Assembly: GCF_016405885.1 (NCBI RefSeq)
Contig: NZ_JAEKGC010000002.1
Location: forward strand, 304,093 to 368,092
DNA: 64,000 bases
Source of the DNA: Arthrobacter sp. MSA 4-2
GTDB lineage: Bacteria; Actinomycetota; Actinomycetes; Actinomycetales; Micrococcaceae
Direction of reading: 5' to 3'
This document shows positions 36,901-45,650 of this stretch, piece after piece. Below the pieces are notes generated by a model that saw only the letters and a list, made by a program, of their open reading frames with translations, ran no database searches and was not told the origin of the DNA. Positions within the stretch are counted from its first letter, which is position 1. Each line of letters starts with the position of its first letter. The position numbers and the translations under genes are program-made.

Positions 36901-37548
36901 CTGGGCCCGGCGGGCCACCTCGGCCTGCTTGCCCAGCGGCGTCAGCTGCCGGCGCAGCTCAGCCGTCAGGTCGGTCAGGCGCGCGAGGTTCGCTTCCATC
37001 GACTCGAGCTTCCGCACGGTCTTCTCGCGGCGGCGGCGGTGCTTGAGGATGCCCGCCGCCTCCTCGATGAAGCCCCGGCGTTCCTCGGGGGTTGCGTGGA
37101 GGACCCTATCGAGCTGACCCTGGCCGACAATGACGTGCATTTCCCGGCCCAGACCCGAATCAGACAAAAGCTCCTGAATGTCAAGTAACCGGCAATTCCT
37201 GCCATTGATCGCGTATTCCGATCCGCCCGAGCGGAAAAGCGTACGGGAAATGGTCACCTCGGAATATTCGATCGGCAGTGCGCCGTCGGCGTTGTCGATG
37301 GTGAGGGTCACCTGTGCCCGGCCCAGCGGCGGCCGCCCGGCCGTGCCCGCGAAGATGACGTCCTCCATCTTGCCGCCGCGCAGGGTTTTGGCGCCCTGTT
37401 CGCCCATCACCCACGCCAGCGCGTCCACGACATTCGACTTGCCGGATCCGTTGGGTCCGACGACCGCCGTGACGCCCGGCTCGAAGTCGAACGTCGTCGC
37501 TGATGCGAACGACTTGAAGCCTCGCACGGTTAGACTCTTCAAATGCAC
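33910..37548 (-). CDS. smc: Chromosome segregation protein SMC
   Basis: A 1212-residue condensin ATPase. Walker A is GPNGSGKSNVVDAL (31-44), the ABC signature is LSGGERSLTA near 1120 and Walker B is YVMDEVEAALDD near 1145. Two long Ala/Glu/Arg-rich coiled coils flank a hinge at about 500-650. The hinge contains a low-complexity Ser/Gly/Thr/Ala insertion of about 38 residues (566-603). The GTG at 37548 starts MHLKSLTVRGFKSF, the canonical N-terminus; the open frame continues upstream without a ribosome site. Confidence 0.97.
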   Translation of the reverse strand: MHLKSLTVRGFKSFASATTFDFEPGVTAVVGPNGSGKSNVVDALAWVMGEQGAKTLRGGKMEDVIFAGTAGRPPLGRAQVTLTIDNADGALPIEYSEVTISRTLFRSGGSEYAINGRNCRLLDIQELLSDSGLGREMHVIVGQGQLDRVLHATPEERRGFIEEAAGILKHRRRREKTVRKLESMEANLARLTDLTAELRRQLTPLGKQAEVARRAQQVQFEVRDARARLLADELVGLQEALAREAADETAARQRHAEVEALLEAQRARQGGLERLAAEAAPALTRARDDWYRLTAVAERYRSLQALAAERSKLLGVPAAAPDRGRDPDELDRQARRLRVEEEELKDQILENAQELESAIVGRAEAEEAAAAEEKRLTALLRAAADRREGVARLAGQVGAARSRVESVEAELGRLGGSISEALARQEAAEREFAALEEQVAGAVDGEEGLDAAYEEAQAELERLAGITTALDEIGRAAERERDALAARRGVQLEGLRQRDGSQALLAAGIPGVGEPLAGLIRVEPGYETAVAAALAGLTDAVSVADAGTAVAALRRMKEDDAGQVAVVVAGPAGSGGNAALPSNSESTGTGAEAGSTAGPTVAPPAGARYVLDLLSTGPALRHSLAAVLDGVVVVEDLDAAHAAVQRQPGLTAVTRDGDTVSASTARGGSPGAPSLLEIQAAVEETTRRLEHASAQAEDITRRLADAAAQKQLAAERAAAALEKLHESDARLSAVEEKLGQLGSAVRSAGGEADRLRRLAQTAEGTLELERTKLKDAEERLSAVQELPDDPDPSTEVRDRLSAAAGAARQSEMDARLTLRSAEEQLHALANRAASLERAAASERQARLQAAERARIRQAQAARARAVAAAAGTVLEFIAASIAAAEGLRAAAERRAADAEAQLGQARAAHEALVAELARLTDALHRDELVRAGQRLRIEALENRSVEELGLTPEHLTAEYGPHLPVPSATASEDKWADLRLPVDDDGRVIAEGVPFVRAEQEKRLRRAERDLAALGKVNPLALEEFAALEERHTFLSTQLGDLKATRKDLLDIIREVDERVEQVFTAAYRDTAVQFEHVFGRLFPGGEGRLVLTDPEDMLATGIEVEARPAGKRIKRLSLLSGGERSLTAVALLVAIFKARPSPFYVMDEVEAALDDTNLGRLLSIFEELRESSQLIIITHQKRTMEVADALYGVSMRGDGVSAVISQRLVGA

Positions 37549-37773
37549 AGTGGTCAGGTTCTCCAAAGGGGGCGGGTCTTCCCAATCTACTGTGTGTAGC
37601 ACGGTTCGACGCGCATCCGCCGCGACCGTGTGCGGACAAAAAAGGAACCACTTGGAGGAATACCAAGTAGGCTTTCCAAAGGTTCGGAAGCATCCCAAGG
37701 CGCCCCGGCACGACTTCCAAGGTGGTATTTTCCCCTTGGATCGGGGCGTTCATCAGTTGACGAGGCAGGAAAT

Positions 37774-38799
37774 TTGACCGGTAACGCGACGTTTCGACAT
37801 GAAAATACGGCTCTGCTCGCCGTCACGAGCGTGGAGGCGCCGGTAGTCGTCAGTTCCGCGGAATTCGACGAGCGGCTCGCCCCGAGCCTGAAACGCCTTC
37901 GACTCTCCAAGAGACTTCTTGAGCGGGTAGCCGGCGTCACCGAACGCCGCTGGTGGTCCCCGGGCACCTCCTTTGACGACGCCGCCATCGAGGCGGGCGC
38001 GAAGGCCCTGGCGGAGGCGGGCATCGAACCCGGCGAGGTGGGGCTGCTCATCAACACCTCGGTCACCCGGCGGAACCTTGAGCCCTCGGTCGCAGTGAAG
38101 ATCCACCACTCCCTCGGGCTTCCCTCCTCCGCGATGAACTTTGACCTTGCCAACGCCTGCCTCGGCTTCGTCAACGGCATGACCCTGGCCGCCAACATGA
38201 TCGACTCGGGCCAGATCAAGTACGCCCTGATCGTGGCCGGCGAGGACGCCCAGGGCACCCAGGAGGCGACGTTCAACCGGCTGAACCGGCCCACCTCCAC
38301 GCGGGAGGACTTCCTCAGCGAGTTCGCCACCCTGACCCTCGGCTCCGGGGCGGCAGCGGCCGTGATCGGCCCGGCCGACCTGCACCCGGGCTCCCACCGC
38401 ATCCTGGGCGGCGTTTCCCGGGCCGGGACCCAGCACCACGAACTGTGCGTCGGCGGGGTCGACGGCATGTACACCGACACGAAGGGACTGCTCGACGGCG
38501 GGCTCGAACTGGTGGTCGACGCCTGGCACGAAGCGCAGACGGACGGGTGGAAGTGGGACTCGATGGACCGCTACGTCACCCACCAGGTCTCCAACTCCTA
38601 CACGAACGCCATCATCAAGGCCGTGAACCTGGTGCGCGAGCGGGTGCCCATTACCTTCCCCCGCTGGGGCAACGTGGGGCCCGCGTCCCTGCCGATGACT
38701 CTGGCGCAGGAAAGCCAGTCCCTCAACGCCGGGGACCGGGTGCTGTGCCTCGGTGTGGGCTCAGGGCTCAACACCTCGATGATGGAGATTGCGTGGTAG
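37774..38799 (+). CDS. oleA: OleA, acyl-CoA head-to-head condensing enzyme
   Basis: A 341-residue thiolase-fold enzyme that condenses two fatty acyl-CoAs to a beta-keto acid, first step of long-chain olefin synthesis. Cys129 in NACLGF, His270 in THQVSN and Asn300 in WGNVGP form the triad, and Glu103 lies 26 residues before the Cys, exactly as Glu117 and Cys143 of the Xanthomonas enzyme. The start is TTG at 37774 with AGGA 4 nt upstream. The stop overlaps the oleBC start. Confidence 0.94.
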   Translation: MTGNATFRHENTALLAVTSVEAPVVVSSAEFDERLAPSLKRLRLSKRLLERVAGVTERRWWSPGTSFDDAAIEAGAKALAEAGIEPGEVGLLINTSVTRRNLEPSVAVKIHHSLGLPSSAMNFDLANACLGFVNGMTLAANMIDSGQIKYALIVAGEDAQGTQEATFNRLNRPTSTREDFLSEFATLTLGSGAAAAVIGPADLHPGSHRILGGVSRAGTQHHELCVGGVDGMYTDTKGLLDGGLELVVDAWHEAQTDGWKWDSMDRYVTHQVSNSYTNAIIKAVNLVRERVPITFPRWGNVGPASLPMTLAQESQSLNAGDRVLCLGVGSGLNTSMMEIAW

Positions 38800-41459
38800 C
38801 TCTCCCCGGCGTTGACCCCTCGTGGTCGGCGTATCTCGACGTGCCCTCGTCGGCTCCCGCCGACAACCCCGGAACTATCCGCACCTGGCACTACCTCGAC
38901 AATGCCGCGGCCCTCCGGGAGTCCGGCACCGAGGTCCGCGGAACCCTGCTGTGCGTCCACGGCAATCCCACCTGGTCCTACCTGTGGCGCACGCTGCTGC
39001 CCGCCGGAACGCAGGCCGGCTGGCGCGTCGTCGCCGTTGACCAACTCAATATGGGCTTCTCCCAGCGCACCGGGGTCTTCCGGCGCCTCGCCGACCGCGT
39101 CACCGACCTCGAGGATTTCGCCGCCGCCGCCGACCTGCGCGGCCCCCTGGTCACCGTCGGACACGACTGGGGCGGCGTCGTCAGCCTCGGCTTCGCCCAC
39201 CGCAACCGGTCCCGCCTGGCCGGGGTGGTCCTCACGAACACCGCGGTGCACCAGGACCCGTCCCGGCCCCTGCCCGCTCCCCTGCGCCTGGCCCTGCTTC
39301 CCCCGGTGCGCCGGACCGGAACGCAGACGACCACGGCGTTCCTCGACATCACCCACGCCCTGGCCCGGCCGAAGCTCGCCCCTGAGGTCCGGGACGCCTT
39401 CCGCGCGCCCTACCGCACCGTGGAATCACGGAAGGGCATCGCGGACTTCGTCGCCGACATTCCCCGCGATCAATCCCACCCGAGCTTTCCGGCCCTGACG
39501 GAGATCGCCGAGGGGATCCGGACCCTGGACGTTCCCTCACTGCTCCTGTGGGGTCCTCACGATCCGGTCTTCACGGAGACCTACCTCGAAGACCTCACCC
39601 GCAGGCTGCCGCACGCCGACGTCCACCGCTTCGAGGACGCCGGCCACCTCGTCCAGGAGGACGCCGACGTCGCCGGGACTCTCTTCTCCTGGCTCAGGCG
39701 CCGGGACGTGGCGGCGGACAACACCGGACGCGCAGGGGCAACTTCCGACGCGGGCAAGGTTTCCGGTTCCGCCGACGCCGCTGACCGCGCCTTCACTCCC
39801 CTGGAAACCCGCCTCACCGAAGCCGCGGCCGCAGACGGTTCGTCGCTCGCCGTGGCCGAGATGGACGCCGGCCGCGTGCGCCGATCGCTGAGCTGGGCCG
39901 GGCTGGAGGCCGACATCGCCGCCGTCGCCGCAGGGCTCACCCGCTCCGGCCTGGGCGCCGGAAGCAGGATCAGCCTGATGGTTCCGCCCGGGGTTGACCT
40001 CACCGTCCTGATCTACGCCTGCCTGCGGATCGGCGCAGTGATCGTGGTCGCCGATGCGGGACTCGGCGCCCGCGGGCTCTCCCGCGCCGTGCGCGGCAGC
40101 GCGCCGGACGCCGTCATCGGCATCGAGCGCGCCCTCGCGGCCGCCCGGATCTTCGGCTGGCCCGGACGCCGGATCAGCGTCGAGGAGCTCGATCCTGCCC
40201 GGCGCCGGCTGCTGGCCGTCGATACCTCGCTGGCCGAGCTGCGCACACCGGCTGGCGCCCCGGCCGGCCTCCGCCCGCCGCCGCATCCCGACGCCGACGC
40301 GGCCATCCTCTTCACCTCCGGCTCCACCGGACCCGCGAAGGGCGTCGTGTACACGCACCGGCAGCTCTCCGCCATGCGGGACGCGGTGGCCGAGACCTTC
40401 GGCATCCATCCGGGAGGTGCCCTCGTTGCGGGCTTCGCGCCGTTCGCCCTGCTCGGGCCGGCCCTCGGAGTGGCGTCAGTGACCCCCGACATGGACGTGA
40501 CAGCGCCGCGGACCCTCACCGCGGCGGCGCTTGCCGACGCGGTGGCCGCCGTCGACGCCACAGCGGTCTTCGCCTCACCCGCCGCCCTGCGCAACGTGCT
40601 GGCGACCGAAACGGACCTTTCCGCCGACGGCCGGACCGCCCTGCAGCGGGTGGGCCTGCTTTTGTCCGCGGGTGCGCCGATCCCGGCTCCCCTGCTCGAA
40701 CGCGTCCAGGCCCTGCTGCCCGACGCGGCACTCCACACTCCCTACGGCATGACGGAGGCGCTGCCGGTCACCGACGTCGACCTGCCCTCGATCCGCAAGG
40801 CGGCCAAGGATGCCGCCGCAGGTCTCCCCGGCGCCGGAAACGGCGTCTGCGTAGGCACCGCCGTGCATGGGGCCCGGGTGGCCGTCAGCCCGCTCGGCCC
40901 CGACGGGTCCGCCGACGGAGAGCCGACGACGGAGGCCGGTGTGAGCGGGGAAATCCTCGTCGACGCACCCCACGTCAAGGACCGCTACCACCGGTTGTGG
41001 CGCACTGAGGCCGAATCGGCCCGCACGGCGCCCTGGCACCGCACCGGCGACGTCGGCCACTTCGACGCGGCCGGGCGCCTATGGGTGGAGGGCCGCCTCG
41101 GCCACATCATCACGGCCCCCGGAGGAGTCCTCACCCCCGTCGGCGTCGAACACGCGATCGAGGAGGTCGACGGGGTGCGCCTCGCCGCCGTCGTCGGCGT
41201 CGGGCCGGCAGGAACCCAGGCCGTTGTCGGAGTTGTCGAGACCGACCCGCCGGTCCGGCGGAACCGTCCGGGGCTGGCCGAAGCCGGGCTTGCAGACGGC
41301 GTCCGGGCCGCGGCCTCCGCCGCGGGAACCAAGCTCGCCGCAGTCCTCACCGTGCCGGCCCTGCCCGTGGACATCCGGCACAACTCGAAGCTCGACCGGG
41401 CCCGGATCGCCGCCTGGGCGGAGCAGACCCTGTCCGGCGGCCGCGTCCGCTCGCCATGA
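38793..41459 (+). CDS. oleBC: OleBC fusion: beta-lactone decarboxylase + beta-lactone synthetase
   Basis: An 888-residue fusion. The N-terminal alpha/beta hydrolase (1-300) has the haloalkane-dehalogenase-type nucleophile Asp125 in GHDWGG and matches OleB, which turns cis-beta-lactones into alkenes plus CO2. After a linker (about 305-340) an AMP-binding enzyme follows, with FTSGSTGPAKG near 507 and YGMTEALPVTD, matching OleC, the beta-lactone synthetase. Fused OleBC is known from Micrococcus and relatives; in Xanthomonas they are separate. GTG start, GGAG 5 nt upstream; the stop overlaps oleD by 4 nt. Confidence 0.93.
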   Translation: MVALPGVDPSWSAYLDVPSSAPADNPGTIRTWHYLDNAAALRESGTEVRGTLLCVHGNPTWSYLWRTLLPAGTQAGWRVVAVDQLNMGFSQRTGVFRRLADRVTDLEDFAAAADLRGPLVTVGHDWGGVVSLGFAHRNRSRLAGVVLTNTAVHQDPSRPLPAPLRLALLPPVRRTGTQTTTAFLDITHALARPKLAPEVRDAFRAPYRTVESRKGIADFVADIPRDQSHPSFPALTEIAEGIRTLDVPSLLLWGPHDPVFTETYLEDLTRRLPHADVHRFEDAGHLVQEDADVAGTLFSWLRRRDVAADNTGRAGATSDAGKVSGSADAADRAFTPLETRLTEAAAADGSSLAVAEMDAGRVRRSLSWAGLEADIAAVAAGLTRSGLGAGSRISLMVPPGVDLTVLIYACLRIGAVIVVADAGLGARGLSRAVRGSAPDAVIGIERALAAARIFGWPGRRISVEELDPARRRLLAVDTSLAELRTPAGAPAGLRPPPHPDADAAILFTSGSTGPAKGVVYTHRQLSAMRDAVAETFGIHPGGALVAGFAPFALLGPALGVASVTPDMDVTAPRTLTAAALADAVAAVDATAVFASPAALRNVLATETDLSADGRTALQRVGLLLSAGAPIPAPLLERVQALLPDAALHTPYGMTEALPVTDVDLPSIRKAAKDAAAGLPGAGNGVCVGTAVHGARVAVSPLGPDGSADGEPTTEAGVSGEILVDAPHVKDRYHRLWRTEAESARTAPWHRTGDVGHFDAAGRLWVEGRLGHIITAPGGVLTPVGVEHAIEEVDGVRLAAVVGVGPAGTQAVVGVVETDPPVRRNRPGLAEAGLADGVRAAASAAGTKLAAVLTVPALPVDIRHNSKLDRARIAAWAEQTLSGGRVRSP

Positions 41460-42439
41460 CCGTCCTGGTCACCGGGGCCAGCGGCCTCCTTGGCGGTGCG
41501 GTGGCCGCCCTGCTTCGAGCACAGGGAACGCCGGTGCGCACGTTCCAACGCCGGCCCTCGGGCGTGCCCGGGGCCCAGGATGAACTGGGTTCCCTCACCG
41601 ACCCTGCGGCCCTCGCCCGGGCCACCGCCGGCGTCGACGCGGTCATCCACCTTGCTGCCAAGGTCTCCTTCACCGGGAGCCCGGCCGACTTCGAGGCCGT
41701 CAATGTCGAAGGGACCCGGGCGCTCCTTGCGGCTGCGCAGGACGCGGGCGTGCCCGATGTGGTTTTTGTCTCCTCGCCCTCGGTGGCGGCGGACGGCACC
41801 TCATATGCCGGGGCAGGCGCCGCCCCAGCCGCTCCCGAGCGCGCGCGGGGCGACTACGCGCGGACGAAGGGCCTTGCGGAACTGATTGCGCTGGGCGAAT
41901 CGGAGCCGGGCTTCCGGGTCGCCGCCATCCGCCCCCACATCGTCTGGGGGCCAGGAGACACCCAGCTCGTCGAGCGCGTGCTGGCCCGGGCCAAGGCGGG
42001 CCGCCTTCCCGTCCTCGACCAGGGCACGGCGCTGGTGGACACAACCTACGTGGACAACGCCGCCGCGGCCATCGTTGCGGCGCTGCGCCGGATCGAGCAC
42101 GTGCAGGGCAGGGCGCTGGTCGTGACCAACGGCGAGCCGCGGCCGATCGGTGAGATGATCGCCGGAATCTGCAGAGCCGGCGGCGTACGGCCGCCGAGGT
42201 GGAGTGTGCCCGGGGCCGTGGCCCGGACGGCGGGCTCGGTTGTCGAAAGGGTGTGGCGGCGCTCCGGGTCCACCCACGAACCCCCCATGACCCGTTTCCT
42301 CGCTGAACAGCTCTCGACGGCTCACTGGTATGACCAGCGGCAGACCCGCGAGCTGCTCGCCTGGGTCCCCGAGGTGTCGATCGACGAGGGCCTCGCGCGT
42401 CTGGCCGCCCACTACCGGGCACCGGGGCCCCGCTTCTGA
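41456..42439 (+). CDS. oleD: OleD, 2-alkyl-3-ketoalkanoate reductase
   Basis: A 327-residue extended short-chain dehydrogenase. The nucleotide motif is GASGLLG (7-13), and Tyr134-x3-Lys138 (DYARTKG) is the catalytic pair. By operon position it reduces the OleA product to the beta-hydroxy acid that OleC closes to a beta-lactone. The 4-nt overlap with oleBC shows translational coupling, so all three ole genes form one operon. Confidence 0.92.
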   Translation: MTVLVTGASGLLGGAVAALLRAQGTPVRTFQRRPSGVPGAQDELGSLTDPAALARATAGVDAVIHLAAKVSFTGSPADFEAVNVEGTRALLAAAQDAGVPDVVFVSSPSVAADGTSYAGAGAAPAAPERARGDYARTKGLAELIALGESEPGFRVAAIRPHIVWGPGDTQLVERVLARAKAGRLPVLDQGTALVDTTYVDNAAAAIVAALRRIEHVQGRALVVTNGEPRPIGEMIAGICRAGGVRPPRWSVPGAVARTAGSVVERVWRRSGSTHEPPMTRFLAEQLSTAHWYDQRQTRELLAWVPEVSIDEGLARLAAHYRAPGPRF

Positions 42440-42520
42440 ACCTGCAGTCCCGACCGTGCCTACCGACCACGCCCCGTCCGCGGGATGCGCGGCGGGAGTC
42501 CGGACACGTCGGTCGAAAAC

Positions 42521-42558
42521 AAAAAAGGCCGGTACCCCTTTCGGGGCACCGGCCTTTT
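42521..42558. terminator. Bidirectional terminator between oleD and the NlpC/P60 gene
   Basis: AAAAGGCCGGTACCCC pairs with GGGGCACCGGCCTTTT (one mismatch) around TTTC, with flanking A and T runs, between convergent genes. Confidence 0.92.
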
Positions 42559-42580
42559 GCGTGCTGAGAACAGCGGGGTA

Positions 42581-43462
42581 TTAGCCGGCGGTGTAGTAAC
42601 CGTCGACCGACATGGCGCTCACATCGTGGACGAGGGTGCCCTGCGAGGGGTTCAGCGCGCTGACCATCTTGCCGTTGCCGAGGTAGATGCCGACGTGGCT
42701 TCCACCGTTCTGGCTGACCAGGTCGCCCGGCTGCGGGTTGCCGGTCGGGGTCAGGGCGGCGAACTGCGACCAGGTGGTGCGGGGCAGGTCGATGCCGTGC
42801 TGGGCGTAGACCCACTGGACGAAGCCGGAGCAGTCCCAGCCACCGAAACCGGTGCCACCGAAGACGTAGCCGGAACCAATGCCCTGCAGGGCGGTGCCGA
42901 CGATGCCGCTGGTCGAGGCGGCGCCGATGACGCGCATCTCGTTGCTCTGGCTGCTGGTGCCCATGGGGTTGCTGGCAGTCGAAGCGGTCTGGGCCGGAGC
43001 CGCCTGCGGAGCAGGAGCAAAGGCCTGGACGGCGGCGGCGGGCTGCGGAGCAGCAGCGACGGCGTTGCCGGAGAGAACGATGGTCTGGCCCGGGTAGATG
43101 ACCGAGTCCCAGCCCATTCCATTGGCGGCGAAGACGGCGTCAAGGCTGACACCGTACTTGCCGGCAATGCTTCCGAGCGTGTCGCCGGCAACCACGGTGT
43201 GCGAGGTTGCGGAGGCGGCGGGGGCAGGAGCTGCCTGGACAGCGGGGGCGCTGACCTGTGATGCGGACGTGCTTACCTCAACCTCGCCGGCAGCGTTCGC
43301 CGGCAGCGTTGCACCGAGCAGGATGCCCGAAGCTGCGACGACGACGGCTGCCGGACGGCCTGCTACGCCTGCAGTTGCGGCGACGGCGCGGGTTGCGGTC
43401 TTGAGGGGACTGGTGCGGACCGGGGTCGCCCGGTGGCGCGCGATTGTACGATTCTTGGACAT
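42581..43462 (-). CDS. Secreted LysM-NlpC/P60 peptidoglycan hydrolase
   Basis: A 293-residue secreted endopeptidase of the cell wall. A long signal peptide ends near residue 58 (ATLPANAAG). One LysM domain (about 87-131, HTVVAGDTLGSIAGKYGV) binds peptidoglycan; an Ala/Pro linker follows; the C-terminal NlpC/P60 domain has Cys211 in WDCSGFV and His256 in SHVGIY. It is preceded by a c-di-AMP riboswitch in its 5' leader. ATG at 43462 with GAGAGG upstream. The enzyme likely cleaves stem peptides during growth or division. Confidence 0.94.
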   Translation of the reverse strand: MSKNRTIARHRATPVRTSPLKTATRAVAATAGVAGRPAAVVVAASGILLGATLPANAAGEVEVSTSASQVSAPAVQAAPAPAASATSHTVVAGDTLGSIAGKYGVSLDAVFAANGMGWDSVIYPGQTIVLSGNAVAAAPQPAAAVQAFAPAPQAAPAQTASTASNPMGTSSQSNEMRVIGAASTSGIVGTALQGIGSGYVFGGTGFGGWDCSGFVQWVYAQHGIDLPRTTWSQFAALTPTGNPQPGDLVSQNGGSHVGIYLGNGKMVSALNPSQGTLVHDVSAMSVDGYYTAG

Positions 43463-43764
43463 AAAGTTGCCTCTCCCGATGCCTGCGGAGTTAGCTGTCG
43501 GGTTCGGATGGGACACCCGGGCGCGCCGGACCATCTCCCCAGATGATGTCCGTGCCGCGCCTTAACCCCTAGGACTCTTCACAAAGAGCCCGCTCTCGGT
43601 TCCCCCGCCCCTGTCGGAAAAGTTATGCGAACGGTCCTTCTGTCACCGACAGGGTTAGGCAGTCTGACGAAGGGCGCCGGTCCATGATGTCCCGGCGCGG
43701 GTCTAACGCTACCTGCGCATCTCGGAATTGTCACATTCAGATCACGGACAGGTAAACGCTGTAA
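43463..43764 (-). other. Leader and promoter region of the NlpC/P60 gene
   Basis: About 300 bp without a gene between the NlpC/P60 start and the mutM stop. The proximal half (43474-43617) is a ydaO-type riboswitch. The distal part (43620-43764) holds the promoter and the mutM 3' end region; no clear terminator for mutM was found. Confidence 0.6.
43474..43617 (-). promoter_or_regulatory. ydaO/yuaA-type cyclic di-AMP riboswitch
   Basis: The leader of the LysM-NlpC/P60 gene contains, in order on the minus strand, GGGGGAACCGAGAG, TAGGGGTTAAGGC, a GC-rich hairpin region, then CCGAACCCGACAGCTAAC and CGCAGGCATCGGGAGAGG. These are the conserved blocks of the ydaO family, which sits upstream of cell-wall hydrolase genes in actinobacteria (for example rpfA). 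CCGA at the 5' end can pair with TCGG at the 3' end as P1. In known cases c-di-AMP binding turns the gene off. Confidence 0.88.
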
Positions 43765-44736
43765 CTACCAGCGGGCATTGCGTGGTACAGGCTGGCATCG
43801 AGGGCAGCTGTAGGAGGAGCGGTTCATGAAGATATCCCTGCGGATCCGGGTTTCCCGCCCCTCCGCGGCACACCGCCGGCAGGGCTCCCCCGCCCGGCCG
43901 TAAGCGTTGAGGGAGCGTTCGAAGTATCCCGAAGTTCCGTTGACGTTCACGTAGAGCGAATCAAAGCTCGTTCCGCCGGCCTCGAGCGCCCGCTCCATCA
44001 CCGACCGCGCCTCCTCGACGAGGCGGACGGACTCGGACCGCCGGAGGGTGTCGGTGGGGCGGGCGAAATGGAGGCGCGCAGCCCACAGCGCCTCGTCGGC
44101 GTAGATATTGCCGATGCCCGAGATGAGCGACTGATCCAGCAGGGCGCGCTTGATGCCCGTACGGCGGGCCCGCAGCCGGGCGTGGAAGACCTCGAAGGAG
44201 AAGGCGGGGTCGAGGGGGTCGCGGGCAATGTGGGCGGCCTGGCGCGGAATCAGCGGCAGCTCGCCCTCTCCCCTGCCGCCCGGGAGTCCGTCCGGGGTCG
44301 CTTCGAGGTCCGCAAGGAACATCCCCCCGAAAATCCGCTGGTCGACGAACCTCAGCTCGGAGGGCAGTTCGACGCCGGTTTCGTCGCGTGCAGGTGACAG
44401 TGCAAGGCGGATCCGAAGGTGTTTCTCGTCGGGAAGTCCCGGATCCTTCACCAGGAGCTGACCGCTCATCCCGAGGTGGGCCATGAGCGCCGTGCGGGGC
44501 GGCCCGGCAGGGTGAGAATTATCACTCGGGGCATTCAGCGGCATCCACAGGAACTTCCCGCGCCGGACGACATCGGCGATGGTGGCACCCGCAAGCCGCC
44601 GCTGCAGGTCATCGGGCCCCAGGGGATGACGGCGTGCGGAGCGCGGGTCGAGGATTTCAGCCGCTTCGATGGTGCGGCCGCCGGCCCAGCGGGCCAGCCC
44701 GCGGCGTACCACCTCAACTTCGGGTAGTTCGGGCAC
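43765..44736 (-). CDS. mutM: Formamidopyrimidine-DNA glycosylase
   Basis: A 323-residue base-excision enzyme for 8-oxoguanine. The N-terminus PELPEVE supplies the catalytic Pro and Glu. A helix-two-turn-helix region precedes a C-terminal zinc finger (CRRCAAEG... SYSCPRCQP, two CxxC pairs) that holds the DNA. It starts 6 nt after the stop of rnc, a conserved pair. Confidence 0.96.
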   Translation of the reverse strand: MPELPEVEVVRRGLARWAGGRTIEAAEILDPRSARRHPLGPDDLQRRLAGATIADVVRRGKFLWMPLNAPSDNSHPAGPPRTALMAHLGMSGQLLVKDPGLPDEKHLRIRLALSPARDETGVELPSELRFVDQRIFGGMFLADLEATPDGLPGGRGEGELPLIPRQAAHIARDPLDPAFSFEVFHARLRARRTGIKRALLDQSLISGIGNIYADEALWAARLHFARPTDTLRRSESVRLVEEARSVMERALEAGGTSFDSLYVNVNGTSGYFERSLNAYGRAGEPCRRCAAEGRETRIRRDIFMNRSSYSCPRCQPVPRNARW

Positions 44737-44742
44737 TGCGGC

Positions 44743-45438
44743 CTAGCTGCCGTCGGCAGGCACGGCGCCGCGCAGGATCTTCCACGACGCGGCCGCGGCG
44801 GCCTGTTCGGCTTCCTTCTTCGAGTGGCCGGCGCCGGTGCCGTAGGGCGTTCCGCCGATGACCAGGAGCGCCTCGAACGAGCGCGCATGGTCGGGGCCGG
44901 TGCCTGTCACCTGGTAGTCGATGGCGCCGAGGCGGCGGGCAGCGGCGGTCTCCTGGATGCGGGTCTTCCAATCGGTGCCCTCGCCGAGGACCTCGGAGTC
45001 CCGCAGCAGCGGCCCGATGAGCCGCATCACCATCGCCTGGGCCGTCTCGATCCCGTGGCTGAGGTAGGCGGCGCCGATGACGGCCTCCATGGTGTCGGCC
45101 AGGATTGAGGACTTGTCGCGCCCGTTGGTCAGCTTCTCCCCCTGCCCGAGCAGGATGTGCTGGCCAAGGTCGAGGCTGCGGGCCACTCCGGCGAGGGCGC
45201 GGGTGCTGACGACGGCGGACCTGCGCTTGGCGAGGTCGCCTTCGGAAAGGTCCGGGTTGTCGCGGTAGAGCGCGTCTGTCACCGACAGGCCGAGCACCGA
45301 GTCGCCGAGGAACTCAAGGCGCTCATTGGTGGGGATGCCGCCCTGCTCGTATGCGTACGACCGGTGTGTCAGGGCAAGACGAAGCGTCCCGGCATCGATA
45401 TCGACACCGAGACGCTTGGTCAGATCTTCCTTTGACAC
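44743..45438 (-). CDS. rnc: Ribonuclease III
   Basis: A 231-residue double-stranded-RNA endonuclease for rRNA processing. The catalytic domain has [13 protein letters not shown] and [12 protein letters not shown] with the metal-binding Glu/Asp, and a C-terminal dsRNA-binding domain (DWKTRIQE ... [14 protein letters not shown]). It lies 6 nt downstream of rpmF, in the yceD-rpmF-rnc-mutM block. Confidence 0.96.
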   Translation of the reverse strand: MSKEDLTKRLGVDIDAGTLRLALTHRSYAYEQGGIPTNERLEFLGDSVLGLSVTDALYRDNPDLSEGDLAKRRSAVVSTRALAGVARSLDLGQHILLGQGEKLTNGRDKSSILADTMEAVIGAAYLSHGIETAQAMVMRLIGPLLRDSEVLGEGTDWKTRIQETAAARRLGAIDYQVTGTGPDHARSFEALLVIGGTPYGTGAGHSKKEAEQAAAAASWKILRGAVPADGS

Positions 45439-45444
45439 GCCAGG

Positions 45445-45648
45445 TTAGACGTCGGCTACCTTGCGGCCCTTGTACTCAAGGAACAGCGGGGTGCCGGCGG
45501 AGTCGGTTACAACCTTGGCCTGGTGGGCAAGGCTGTAGGTGACGCGGCCGTTCTCCACGGTCTTGACCAGTTTGGGGGCGGTTGCCTTCCACTGGGACCG
45601 GCGTGCGCGTGTATTCGCGCGGGACATTTTCCGCTTGGGAACAGCCAC
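45445..45648 (-). CDS. rpmF: 50S ribosomal protein L32
   Basis: A 67-residue protein beginning [20 protein letters not shown]. It lacks the two CxxC zinc pairs of the zinc-binding L32 form, so it is the zinc-free type. It lies 2 nt downstream of yceD, the usual coupling. Confidence 0.96.
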   Translation of the reverse strand: MAVPKRKMSRANTRARRSQWKATAPKLVKTVENGRVTYSLAHQAKVVTDSAGTPLFLEYKGRKVADV

Positions 45649-45650
45649 GA

